Assembly: GCA_016648135.1 (NCBI GenBank)
Contig: JADDOH010001545.1
Coordinates: 310,001-374,000 of the forward strand
Direction: 5' to 3'
Length of the DNA stretch: 64,000 bases
Source of the DNA: Agrypnia vestita
Taxonomy: Eukaryota > Arthropoda > Insecta > Trichoptera > Phryganeidae
In this document: positions 21,812-32,044 of the stretch, piece by piece
Position numbering within the stretch: the first letter of the stretch is position 1
Layout: the number at the start of each line of letters is the position of its first letter
Notes under the pieces: generated by a model
The model's database searches: none
Seen by the model: only the letters and a program-made list of their open reading frames with translations
What the model was told of the DNA's origin: nothing
Program-made: the position numbers and the translations under genes

Positions 21812-23105
21812 TATTATTATTATTTTATAGCAGATATATTAACGAGAACTGAGCACTTGATTCAAGTTGTTTATGCACATCGAATTTTGGGTGAATTTTA
21901 CTAGTTAGGAATTTCTTTTCTTTTCGCTACCAAAGTAAAATTAAATATGACACGCATTTGAGAGTTTTATTTGTACTACCAGGTAACAGTGTTCTTTCAG
22001 AAGACAGAAAAATTACGCGAAGATAATAAAATCTTTAACTTAAATCTCTCGTAACGGTCAAGAATTGTGATGAAGTGAATTTCAATTAATAAGGAAACAA
22101 AAATTGGATTCTTGAGAGGCCTGAGATACTTGGCTGGGGCCCCACCAATTTGTTGCTGCGCCACTGACACTGACTAATTCAAAATAATGATTTAAATATT
22201 ATTTTAAGTACATATGTGATCACTTGTTAACAATATACTTCGCTGAGCTGTTGTTATTATTATCTTGAGCTGTGTAGAAGTATATATGGCTTTGCGAAGC
22301 TATAATTTTCAATTAGATGTCGCAGAGGGAAACGCTTCCAATTTGTATTAAACGAATTCCAAGAGAAATATGATATTTCAAATCGGATTTGATGTCAATT
22401 TATTATTTACTTCGTACGTTCGCTTTACTAAGAAGCTATTTCATATTTCACAAATATATGGAATATCAAAGACAGGCAATTTCATTTTGAGAAGTTGTAG
22501 CCGACACCGTGCGGGCCTGTGCTTTATTTTACGTCTAATAACATCGGTGACATTCTATAAAACGCAATTGTGCCATATATTGAAAACGTTAAAGTTCCTC
22601 GTAAGATTTGGACTTTAAAATTAATACATATTTTGCAAGGTGCTTCCAGATGCACAAGATATAACATAATATAAAGATTTATTTTGGTTTATGAAAATCT
22701 TAACATTTTTAATATTAAAGCGAGTTTCTCGAAAATTATTAGTCTGGAAATTACATTTTTTTGCGAAACCAAAGATTTTGTGGAAAAAAGTTACTGTAGA
22801 CTTTGTTTCAATAATGTCTTAAGATAAAGATCTGAATGAAACAAGATACAAACGCAAAACTGTGAGCTCGACAAACATTACCTAAAACTATAAATGCCTA
22901 CAACTGTATTGAGTATGTATGTATAGTGATAGACTGAAGGCTATAAACTATCAATATTTATTTCGTTCTAACTGCTTCTAGAGAGAACGACTAGAAAAGG
23001 ACTAGAGAGAACACGAACGTCAATGGAGTGACGTACAAAAAGCGTTTCAGAAGAACTTCACGAGAGAAAAAATCGGTATTTAAGAGAAAGTCTCCAGTCA
23101 AAAAT
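21812..23105. other. AT-rich stretch, nothing firmly recognised
   Basis: No gene recognised. An 82-codon open frame at 22370-22618 resembles nothing I know. Confidence 0.45.
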
Positions 23106-23109
23106 GTGT

Positions 23110-23420
23110 TAAAAATTTTTGGGTGCGTGTACTCACGTACGCGCGTTAGAAGTTATACTTTTTTTGGCAAACAAAATAAACAGCACATCATTTCTCACAG
23201 TACAACTGTCAAAGTACAATGAAATGCAGAACCATTCGAACGTAAGGAAGCGCGATACGAACTAGCCGCAAGAACTGACAATTAAAGAGATATCCGCAGG
23301 TTACAAGTCCCTGTTCTACGTCGGTAAAGAGACGGATGTCATTCAGAACAGCAGCGACATCTATTAAGCCTTCCAGATACCGAGATTAAAAATCATTGGA
23401 AAGATTTCCCGTGTTGCGGC
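23110..23420 (-). repeat. ~300-bp dispersed repeat, copy 2 (LTR-like)
   Basis: Reverse complement partner of 10290-10595. It contains TCTCGGTATC, GATGTCGCTGC, CTGCGGATATCTCTTTAATT, GTCAGTTCTTGCGGCTAG, TTCTGCATTTCATTGTAC and CGCGTACGTGAGTACACG on the minus strand. See copy 1 for interpretation. Confidence 0.6.
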
Positions 23421-23565
23421 AATAGAATAAAAAACAGATTTGTATTAAATAACTTCTATATGTGATTTCCATCATATGGTGCGCGCGCATTTCGTTGCAT
23501 AACTAAAATTTCTTTTTTATTAATTTTTGACAGACTCAGACAGTCAGTCTTATTGGTTTGATGTA

Positions 23566-24846
23566 TTAGGTCCTTACATATGAAATTGGCGTTTTGCCGT
23601 ACTGGCAAATTTGATCTCAAATATCTTCTCTTTGGTTAGGAATTCCAAATCCAAATTTATACAGCTATTTACTCATGTATTTGTGTTTTGAAAATTATAA
23701 TTCATTTGTTTTTTCCTCAATTGTTTTTTTCTTTGCGTCACTCAGTTTACAAAATGAAAAACTTGAAATATCGCGTTATTTACGAGTACGAGTTCCACCG
23801 TGGCACCAGTGCTGCAGAAACGGCTCGAAGGATTAATGATGTGTATGGCGACGGTGCCGCAAAAGAAAACACAGTGCGTTTTTGGTTCCAACGTTTTCGT
23901 TCTGGAAATTTCGACCTGCAGAACAAGCCCCGTGGACGGCCGGAGACCAAAGTTGATAATGAAGAATTGAAGGCTATTGTGGAAGCGGATCCATCGCAAA
24001 CCACATCCGAGTTAGCTGCAGGCTGCGGTGTTAGTGATAAAACTGTTTTAATTCATTTGAAGCAAATTGGTAAGGAGAAAAAGCTTGAAAGGTGGGTACC
24101 TCACGAATTGAGTGAAGCAAATCAACAAACGCGCGTTGACTGCTGCGGTGCATTACTCAACCGGCACAATAATGAATGGATTTTAAATCGAATCATTACT
24201 GAAAAGTGGATCCTGTACGATAATCGGAAGCGCTCATCGCAATGGCTGAACCAACTGCCGAACCAGCCAAACCATGCCCCAAGCGAAAATTGACTCCAAA
24301 AAAGTTACTTGTGAGCGTTTGGTGGACTAGTGCTGGTGACGTTCACTACAGCTTTCTTAAATCTGGCCAGACGATTACGGCAAATGTCTATTGTCAGCAA
24401 CTGCAAACCATGATGGAAAAGCTAGCTGCTAAACAACCGAGGCTGGTTAATCGCTCTAGGCCACTGCTGCTTCATGATAACGCTAGACCACACACTGCAC
24501 AACAGACGGCTACCAAATTAGAGGAGCTTCAATTGGAATGTCTAAGACATCCACCGTACTCTCCGGACCTTGCCCCAACAGATTACCATTTTTTTCGAAA
24601 TTTGGATAACTTCTTGCAAAGGAAAAAATTCAACTCCGATGGGGCAGTCCAAACCGCCTTCAAAGATTTTATTGATTCCCGTCCGAATGGTTTTTTTAGT
24701 AAAGGGATCGATGAACTACCTATGAGATGGCAAAAGTGCATAGATAGCAATAGTACATACTTTTATTAAATAAATATATTATAATAAAAAAAATCGGCTT
24801 TATGTTCCTTACATACTAAACGCCAATTTCATATGTAAGGACCTAA
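23566..24846 (+). mobile_element. mariner element, copy 3
   Basis: The ends TTAGGTCCTTACATATGAAA and its mirror are flanked by TA (23564-23565 and 24847-24848). Length is 1281 bp. Apart from lesions in the transposase it is almost identical to copy 2 in both coding and untranslated parts, including the T-rich leader before the ATG. Confidence 0.95.
23754..24769 (+). pseudogene. mariner transposase, copy 3, first catalytic Asp deleted
   Basis: The start ATG at 23754 gives MKNLKYRVIYEYEF. Near 24197-24203 the intact codons for ITCDEKW are reduced to ITEKW: six bases are gone, removing Cys and the first Asp of the D,D34D triad without shifting frame. Two extra bases near 24252 (LNQLPN instead of LNPAEP) then shift the frame. 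The rest resumes in another frame to YSPDLAPTDYHFF and ends SNSTYFY. The protein could not be active even if the frameshift were bypassed. Confidence 0.94.
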
Positions 24847-24848
24847 TA

Positions 24849-25894
24849 TACCATTTTAATGTTAGGTTATACCGGACCTACCAGTGAGGTGGCAATGATA
24901 ACTGTACTGAAGAGTTATAAATAGACATAGAAAAATGTGATGTTTTATCTTCTACGCGTGGTGGTATATAAAACAAGCATTCTCTTAGTAATGAGCAATA
25001 ACTATTAGTGGTATGATGATGCAGAAGGCTTGCTCGTGCGGCCAATCGAGGGTGAAATAAAGAAGCGCCGTTACTGACAAAGTTATAGAGAAGCGCGATA
25101 ATAGCCTCGGAGGAATAAATGCCGACGCGTCATTGGCTTCGCCACAGTAAAAGTCTTAAGACAAAATGGATTTCATAAAATGTTTTATGCCGAAACTCCG
25201 GAGATGGGAATGAAATTTTCACGAGGTCATTAAGTAAAAATGAACAAAATAAATTATCTCGTAAATTGTATTACTGCGAACGCCAGACTTCCCCCGCAAC
25301 GGCAAACAATGGAGTACTCCTTCAGGTTTTTTAATAAAGTGGCTTAACATTACGCAAATGCAAAAATATATTTTTTTGTTTATGCATAAATAGGCATATT
25401 GATATTTCTTATATTTAATGCGGTATAAAATACAATTTATACCCAACCCACAATCAAAAATCTACTTCATTCTGTAAATAAATCAATATCCTAGGAAACG
25501 AGTAGATATTCACAAATTGCAGATATTCTCAACATTAACTTAAGTCGTTACCGAAATCTCCTTAACGAACACTTTACCGTTAATTTAAATGATTAAACAT
25601 TGTTAATACATATATGAATTCATGTCTTTGTTCTTACTGACATAAACTTTATAATTGTCATTACTTAATTTGTGATTTATGTACTTGTACACATAGATAT
25701 TGTGTTATAAATTTCATATGTATATATGTATGTATAGGTATACATTTTTAAACGATCATGTAAGCAGATATTATTCACATTTATAATGTACACTGTTATC
25801 TAGATATATACATAAGTTTCTTATTTTATTGTAATAGGTATAAAGCGTAGAAATAAAATAAATAATTAAATAAAAATAAATAAATATAATACAA
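24849..25894. other. AT-rich gap, nothing recognised
   Basis: No supported gene. The segment 25030-25230 is somewhat GC-richer and has no copy elsewhere in the window. Confidence 0.45.
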
Positions 25895-25962
25895 TAAATA
25901 ACTATGAATAGAACACAACGTTGTTTACTTCACACAATGACAGTTTAATTAAATAAATTAAT

Positions 25963-25999
25963 TAAAACGTTTTCGATGCTTACTGCATCATCTTCAGTA
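25963..25999 (-). ncRNA. Hammerhead-ribozyme-like motif in PLE arm (left)
   Basis: Mirror copy of the motif at 26597-26632, identical in core: TCTTCAG (25991-25997) and TTTC (25971-25974) on the plus strand are the complements of CTGAAGA and GAAA. Stem II GATGC/GCATC is intact. Confidence 0.66.
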
Positions 26000-26034
26000 A
26001 TATACTAACTTAAGACTAGAAGACATTTTATCTA

Positions 26035-26577
26035 CTACATAGGGGCGGGAGTTGTCAGGAGTGGGGGAGGGGCAGGCGGAAAGTGAAAGTGGTTGCTGGG
26101 AGGGGCTAGTATGGTAAGAAGGGGGGATGTAATAAGTGGTGTTTGTATGTTTAAGGCCTTATCGTTATTTCGATGAATTTCTATATTTTCCAAAATATCC
26201 AATTTCTTTCCTTTTTTGCATACATGCAACACCTCCACGTTATCATACTTGAAGTGATGTCCCTCTGATCTCACATGGTCTGCCATCTCTGAATTAATAT
26301 TGAAATTTTTTATCCCTTTAAAATGTTCATCTATTCGCGTTTTTATTTTTCTTCCGGTTTGTCCTATATAGCATGATTGGCAGTTCCCACAGTTAATTTT
26401 ATAAACCCCACTATTATCTAGATGTTCTGTTTTAGTTTTATTATTGAAAATGTATTTCTTAATGGTGTTGTTTGTGTAGAACACGGGTCTGAACTTTCTA
26501 TCTTCACATAAATTAAGAAGGTCTGTGGTGAGTTTTCCTGTATATAAAATTCTTCTCCACGGTTTTTCTGCGTTCAT
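26035..26577 (-). pseudogene. Penelope-like protein, GIY-YIG endonuclease C-terminus
   Basis: The minus-strand frame reads RPVFYTNNTIKKYIF, then GVYKINC, CQSCYIGQTGR, KTRIDEHF, ADHVRSEGH and GKKLDILENIEI. GVY and CYIG form the GIY-YIG pair. The Arg of QTGRKIKTR and Glu of DEH sit where the catalytic residues of this nuclease family fall, and the CxxC between GVY and YIG is typical of Penelope endonucleases. The N-terminal reverse transcriptase is absent. The frame is open from about 26577 to a stop at 26035, but the last ~30 codons (Pro-rich, PPAPPPLL) look non-homologous, so the true end may be earlier. No start codon belongs to it. Confidence 0.88.
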
Positions 26578-26596
26578 GTTAGTTAAGTTAGTATAT

Positions 26597-26632
26597 TACT
26601 GAAGATGATGCAGTAAGCATCGAAAACGTTTT
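26597..26632 (+). ncRNA. Hammerhead-ribozyme-like motif in PLE arm (right)
   Basis: CTGAAGA (26599-26605, fits CUGANGA) is followed by one extra T, stem II GATGC / GCATC with loop AGTAA, then GAAA (26622-26625). AACGTT (26625-26630) is self-complementary and could form stem III between two molecules, with T26631 at the cleavage position. Stem I pairing was not established. Confidence 0.68.
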
Positions 26633-26702
26633 AATTTATTTATTTAATTAAACTGTCATTGTGTGAAGTAAACAACGTTGTGTTCTATTCATAGTTATTT
26701 AC

Positions 26703-27595
26703 AATGAACTTCCACAAAGTTAATCACGAAAATTTCGAAATATTAAAAAAAAAAAATACAATAAATTATTTCGTAAGTCATCAAGGACGATCAGGTAGGT
26801 ATTTCATGTATATAGTGTGTATATGAAATAAATGTTTTAGTTAAGTTTGTTCCGTGATTGTAAATGCACGATGTAACCAAGTATTACGGTAAAGGTTTTT
26901 TATGAGTTTTAAAGAACAATACAGGATTGACTAGATTAAACGGATTTAAAATGGTTACGAAGTATTCTAACTTTAAAAATTTTATTACTGTGTAAACAGA
27001 ATAAATACAAAAATCATCAAATCCCTACTAACAGTATTTATGGTTCCCCTTATCCCTTTTCATTTAATTAATGAGAGAGAGAAATAAAATTATATTCCTA
27101 TATTTGTTCTTCTTTTTACTCCGAAATTAATCTGTGTGATCTCACTCTGTCTTGTTACAAATGGTATTTTTATTGAAGCTGACATCTAACATATTAATTT
27201 TCACATCGGACTTCGGCTACATAATTACTTTTCCACTAATTTAAGATGATATATATATACAATATGAATTTTATATTACCCACGGGTATTTGGATGTGCG
27301 TAACTGAATATCTAAGGGAGGGTTGACATAATTTTATAAAAAACATCTTTATAAATAAACTGATCTAAATCTACATGCGGTGCTAAATAAAAATATATGC
27401 AGACTGACGTGTGACGTTCGGATTTGTATTTCTGTAAAAAAAAATGGAAACGAAATGCCAACTTAAATCCACGCCACTTCAAGCAGCTGATTAGCTAAGC
27501 ACATAGCGGCGAGTACCTCTTTTATTCTGCAGCGTAGAGTTAAAATTGTTTACGCTCTCTATTTATGAATTTATATTGAATACTTCATATGTTGA
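26703..27595. other. AT-rich gap, nothing recognised
   Basis: No gene or repeat with clear ends was recognised. Confidence 0.45.
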
Positions 27596-27805
27596 GTTTA
27601 AAAGCAAAGATATTCAAAAAATAATAAAATGTTTTGAATTACTAATTTCAAATGTATTGAATTCTAGATTTCATTTATTTATACCTTCTAAAATCTTGTT
27701 TCTTATAAATTTATAGACTATGTTTCTTATAAATTTCATCGATGACTGCATTAATTTTTTTGGATATTGTTGCCTTTGCTTTTACACCCTTAATGGTTTA
27801 TGGGA
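27596..27805. repeat. MITE family E, copy 1
   Basis: Terminal words AAAAGCAAAGATATTCAAAAAA and GGATATTGTTGCCTTTGCTTTT mirror each other. Inside are ATTGAATTCTAGATTT and CGATGACTGCATTAAT, shared with 56345-56580 and 58195-58830. No coding sequence. Confidence 0.6.
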
Positions 27806-27929
27806 ATGACAAAATTTAACCACAGATGGTGGTAGTAAAATACAACTCATGTGTGCAAATAAAACATATGTACAACTTCCACAAATTTGAGAGATGTGGT
27901 AGTCTATCATGAATTGGTTTAAGTTGGTT

Positions 27930-28050
27930 TACATGTGTAAAGTTATCACATAAATCAGCCGCACGATTGGTCGTAAGCCCTATGAACAACTAAAAAACTA
28001 CAATACCTACTTTTCCATATAAAAAAATATCTTGGTCTCAAAGAAAAGAA
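27930..28050 (-). repeat. MITE family A fragment
   Basis: It contains GGTCGTAAGCCCTATGAA and TACCTACTTTTCCATAT, matching the right arm of the full copy at 62450-62785. Only one arm is present. Confidence 0.5.
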
Positions 28051-28194
28051 GTTATTTTTATATATCATAATATATAATACTTTAATATTTGATTTTAACG
28101 TAAAGCTGATCTTAGCATAGTGAATAGTTTTCAAAAGGGGTTGTTCAAGTAGTTTGGTCATTTCGAATGAATTGAGAGAAAATAGTAGAAAAGA

Positions 28195-28440
28195 TGTACA
28201 AATACGAGTGTTGATGGCACCAGATGTATAGAACGGCCGCGAAAAACTTGACCAAATAAAACAGATTCTAGAAGATGGTGGAACAGCCATCAAGAGCAGA
28301 TAGATATATAAATATAAGAGAAACGAGAGATATATAAATATAAGTGAAGCGGGAGGGTGTGACGCTTCATGCTCTCTACCAACCCCCGTCCCCGTGGGTA
28401 ACGGCATGATGATATGTTAATTGGTTAGTTGTTGATAGTT
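28195..28440 (+). pseudogene. RTE-like non-LTR 3' end (decayed)
   Basis: The end reads GACGCTTCATGCTCTCTACC, then CCCGTGGGTAACGGCATGATG, and closes with GTTAATTGGTTAGTTG. It parallels the better preserved end at 51690-51855 (TCTCTGCCTACCCC, GGGAAACGGCGTGATGG, (TTAG)n). Stops interrupt every frame upstream. Confidence 0.5.
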
Positions 28441-29245
28441 TTTCACTGTGAATTATTGGGGCAAATTTTCTTTTTTACATTCCTTTTGTTTCCATTGGTT
28501 CAATCTGGGTAGGAGCGAAGAACAAACAACTGGGAGGCGGCTTCCTGTTTAGTTTTGAAAAGAATATAATTTTCCTTAACTTTTATTATACCAGCTCACC
28601 TTTTCTCTGCAGTAACTTTCATAACGAATATTATTTTTTGATATACAAAAAGAATAAAAAATATGGCCGGATAAAGTTCATTTCTATTGTATTCAATTCA
28701 ATTCGATTCAAATTCAACCTACTCATAATACTCCTGTATCTATTATCACTGTGCTAAATTTTATATTCACTCTGGATGTTATAAAATATGTATTATCTTT
28801 GTATCCAACCTCACTCATCATGCTTTATTTCAAAGCTAACGAGTATTTATCTCTCAAAATATAAACGGTCTCCTTTTCTAAGAATGTGATTTAATTTGCT
28901 TTACAGAAGCAGTACGTTTTTATAAAATACTGATTTACATTATTATTATATAGGATACAAATAAAATTATAAATATGGATTTATGGATAGAAAAAACCTT
29001 TCAAAATGTTGAGATAATATGTTCTGAGAAAGCAGGAGTCAAATAATGACATATTTTAGAATACCGAATTACTAGATGCTTATTTAACGAGCATTTTCGC
29101 ATACAAATTATACCGCAAAAAATTATTTAGGAATGAATATTTATAGTACCTTATAAAAATAAATATTTAAAGAGAAAAAAATATATATTTAAAGAAACCC
29201 AAAGTATCATTAATTAATTTTATAGTTATATAGTATTTTGTTGTA
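28441..29245. other. AT-rich gap, nothing recognised
   Basis: No supported gene or bounded element. Confidence 0.45.
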
Positions 29246-29249
29246 TATC

Positions 29250-29396
29250 TTTATTATTTTTTATTCTAACTATTTTATTCAGCTGCTCATCTCGGCACAG
29301 GTTCTCCCTAGTGAGATGAGCGGCTCCATCTCCTGTCATGTAACAAGATGAAGATAAATAAATAAATAAATAAATAAATAAAAAATAAAAAAATGT
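29250..29396 (+). repeat. Non-LTR retrotransposon 3' tail
   Basis: A GC-richer stretch (GCTGCTCATCTCGGCACAGG, GATGAGCGGCTCCATCTCC) ends in GATAAATAAATAAATAAAT from 29354 to about 29395, the usual (AAAT)n finish of non-LTR elements. The coding part is not recognisable. Confidence 0.55.
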
Positions 29397-29814
29397 ATTA
29401 CAGAGATTTATCGTAACTAAATCTCTGAGACTTATCACATCGTGTCTCGTTCTGTGGACATATATCGTAAGAGTACGAATTATGTAGTATTTATTATTCA
29501 ACTTTAAAAAAATATGTGAATACCAAAACTCGACTGATTAAAATACAAAGGTTTCATTAAGAACCGTTTTAAGAATAGAATAGATCTGAATCTAGTTTCG
29601 ATCGGTAAGATTTCCATATTGTAAAATGCAAAATACAGAGATACTTCAATCATCAATGTGAACTTTTTTAGTTTACCTCCAATGGCACCGAGAAATTTTT
29701 AATATAGCTATAATCACATTCATGCACAATGCACATATTTGTTCATATATTTATGTTATATTATAACAGCTGTTATAGGTAAATATGAAGGGTCGTCCAG
29801 GTTATCGATCGTCT

Positions 29815-30110
29815 CGTAGACGATCACCCCTCATCAGAAATAATTTTTTGGAAAGTTGACGTAGCCAAACTGATCTTTTGAAATCCTCCCCGCCGTCACA
29901 AATTATTTTCCGTCTGACTTGATGTAGATAAAACAATTTTTGTAATACCTGCTACAAGTAGCTAACTTCATATAGTTCATTAAAGTAGACGAACTGCGTA
30001 ATGTTTCGGTACCTACTACAAATGAAGCGCATACTTTTAAGTCTTCAAATTGGTGAACGTGCGCGTGTTGAAGTCTTCAAGCCGAAATGAAGTTTTTGCC
30101 GTCGCTTGAT
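29815..30110 (+). repeat. Degraded relative of the hAT-like element at 44387
   Basis: TTTTGGAAAGTTGACGTAGCC and AAGTCTTCAAATTGGTGAACG, then AATGAAGTTTTTGCCGTCGC, match TTTGGAAAGTTGATGTAG, AGTCTTCAAACTGGTGAACG and AATGAAGTTTTTCCCTTCGC inside the element at 44387-45176. The left terminus is not clear. Confidence 0.5.
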
Positions 30111-31135
30111 TAAATGTTTATCCATGTTAATAGATTAAGGTATTCTTAAGGTTATTTAAATTATGTTAGGACGACATCTAACGGATGTAGCCCCAATCAT
30201 ATGATATGGTGCAAGGCAGCATCTGGTACCCTATTAGCTCTTATATAATTAACCTGATAAAGATGATACGAGAAACATCAGTAACCTTTCAGAGCTAATT
30301 AAAAAAATTAAAACCTTGCTAAAATTAAACTTCAATTCATAAATCATTTAAACCTATAGCTTTTTCAAAATTATCAAATTACCTTTTGTTACCGTTTTAT
30401 TAAATGACTCGCATATGTACCTATATATGAAATAAGAACTGTGGCTCCCTCATCAGACTCAAGAGCTTCTCTTCACTGATGAGGTCTAAATGACTACAAA
30501 ATATTAAAAAATGTCAATTTGATATGTTAATATATGAGAATTGCATTTGTACCATATATTAAATTAAGTAAAAAAAATATATACATATTTAAGCCAGCAA
30601 TTTTGTTCCTCATTGCTGTGATTACGTCCCTTAAGGAATCAGTTGTGATTATGGAGAAACAACTCCTCCATTCCATGGCAATTTAGACTAGATCCTAGCT
30701 AGGAATCAATTTTTGATTTATTTTTGTGACGTACAATTTTTGGGTAGTAAATTTCAAATTGTAGCTGGCATTAAATCACGCCAAACGGATCGATGGCTCA
30801 GCAAGGCCTTGAACCCCCGTTTGTAGAAACACCGACAATTTGTGAAAACGAACAACACGTTGACCTTCTCGATAATTTAAAAAAATTTCTTAATTTCATT
30901 TCTGCCCTAAACGAGGCCGTGCGTGTTGGGCCGACATCGATCCTCGCTGATTGATCGGGGTTTACTTTTGACTTTTGAGTGCCTGAACGCGCATAGTCAC
31001 GTTAGACCTAAGCTTAAGTGATTTGAGTAATTTGTCAACTTTTGCCTCTATATCGGACCTAAATAATACCTAAAAATATATATGGAATTAATATAATTAT
31101 ATAAAGTAGTGGTGAAATGAAGGTGCTGAGATCCA
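30111..31135. other. Gap with one small ATG-initiated frame
   Basis: Mostly AT-rich. A 53-codon frame at 30793-30954 (+) starts MAQQGLEPPFVETPTICENE and ends GPTSILAD. Its composition is more protein-like than its surroundings, but I recognise no family. It may be a decayed SINE head or a small exon. Confidence 0.3.
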
Positions 31136-31137
31136 TT

Positions 31138-31440
31138 ACTGGAAAAACTAAAAAACATTACGTAACCGTGTCCGAAATGAAGACATAAGGAAAACTTGCA
31201 AAATAGAGGACATAGCTCGATGGAGTAGATCCAAAAGGAGATTCTAGCGGGATCACGTAGCCAGAATGGACAGTGACAGACTCGTGCATACAGCAGCGAA
31301 TGAAATCCCTTCTGGACGAGGCCTACCGGGAAGACCACCGAAAAGATGGAGGGATAGCTGGACCTCGTCATCCCAGGAGGCGTAGTTTTCTGTAGCACAG
31401 ATCAACAGATCTGCTAAAAGAAAAAGAAGAAGAAGATATA
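31138..31440 (+). pseudogene. RTE-type non-LTR 3' end
   Basis: The plus strand reads RNRVRNEDIRKTCKIEDIAR, then a stop, DHVARMDSDRLVH, GRGLPGRPPKRWRDSW and a final run AAAAGAAAAAGAAGAAGAAG. These are the conserved closing motifs of insect RTE endonuclease/RT proteins (consensus like IRxRTKVxDIA, GHxARxxD and GRPxxRWxDD). It is 5'-truncated and interrupted by stops. The A/G-rich end is the 3' tail. Confidence 0.75.
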
Positions 31441-31577
31441 AAATTGACAAGGAGTTGCTGATCAAATATTACTTTTTAAGTTGAGGGATATATTGCCTGT
31501 CCAAATTGACTGAAGCTGGACTCAGATAATTGGAAATAAAAACACGTGTTTATAAGTTCTGTATTTTTAATTTTTTG

Positions 31578-31612
31578 AGACGCGTTTTGCCTTATGAGGC
31601 CATTATTAATCA
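31578..31612 (-). ncRNA. Decayed hammerhead-like motif
   Basis: The minus strand reads TTAATAA where CTGATGA is expected, one extra T, stem II GGCC / GGC(A) with loop TCATAA, AAAAC instead of GAAAC, then CGCG. Two core positions have changed in the CUGAUGA box, so it cannot be catalytic. It shares layout with the intact motifs. Confidence 0.4.
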
Positions 31613-32044
31613 AAATATTTTACTTTAAGAACATGTATTTACATGAAAAGTATTGAAAAGAGATAATAGTTCTATAAAAATAAGAAAGAATAAACGTTTT
31701 TTGTACGTAGAATTACTTTATTTCCATATGTGTGATTATGGAGTTCTTTAAACTTACCTCTGAAACAATACATTTGAGACTGGTCTCTCTACGCGTTCTA
31801 TCTAGAGTTAGATTCTAGACTAAACCGACAGACTGCGCTTTTCTATATTTCCAAAGGATTGATAACACATGCAAAGATTTTTTTAAACTAACCTCTATAC
31901 AATGAAAAGTTGTCTATGAACTGACTTACGTATTACGTAGGTGAGTGTCATATCAAATCCATTCACACTACACTACTCCCTCAACATCTTCTTCCTCCTA
32001 TCCTACTCCTACTTTATTATGTCTGTATTTTGTATCGTGGATCT

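Larger units (their letters stand above)
25895..26702 (-). mobile_element. Penelope-like element fragment 1 with inverted arms
   Basis: A GIY-YIG coding fragment lies between arms that are perfect or near-perfect reverse complements (25895-26012 and 26581-26702). Both carry GAATAGAACACAACGTTG, GACAGTTTAATTAAATAAA (or complement) and a hammerhead-like core. Penelope-like elements are known for terminal repeats that can be direct or inverted and for hammerhead motifs inside them. Only the C-terminal part of the protein is present. Confidence 0.88.

Noticed and set aside
29800..29830. Perfect 8-bp hairpin GATCGTCT-CGT-AGACGATC as a terminator or attachment site
   Set aside because: Too short to be informative in a repeat-rich eukaryotic window and not followed by a T-run.
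30445..30490. CTGATGA box with nearby CTCATCAG as another hammerhead
   Set aside because: No GAAA or stem II follows in the required order on either strand.
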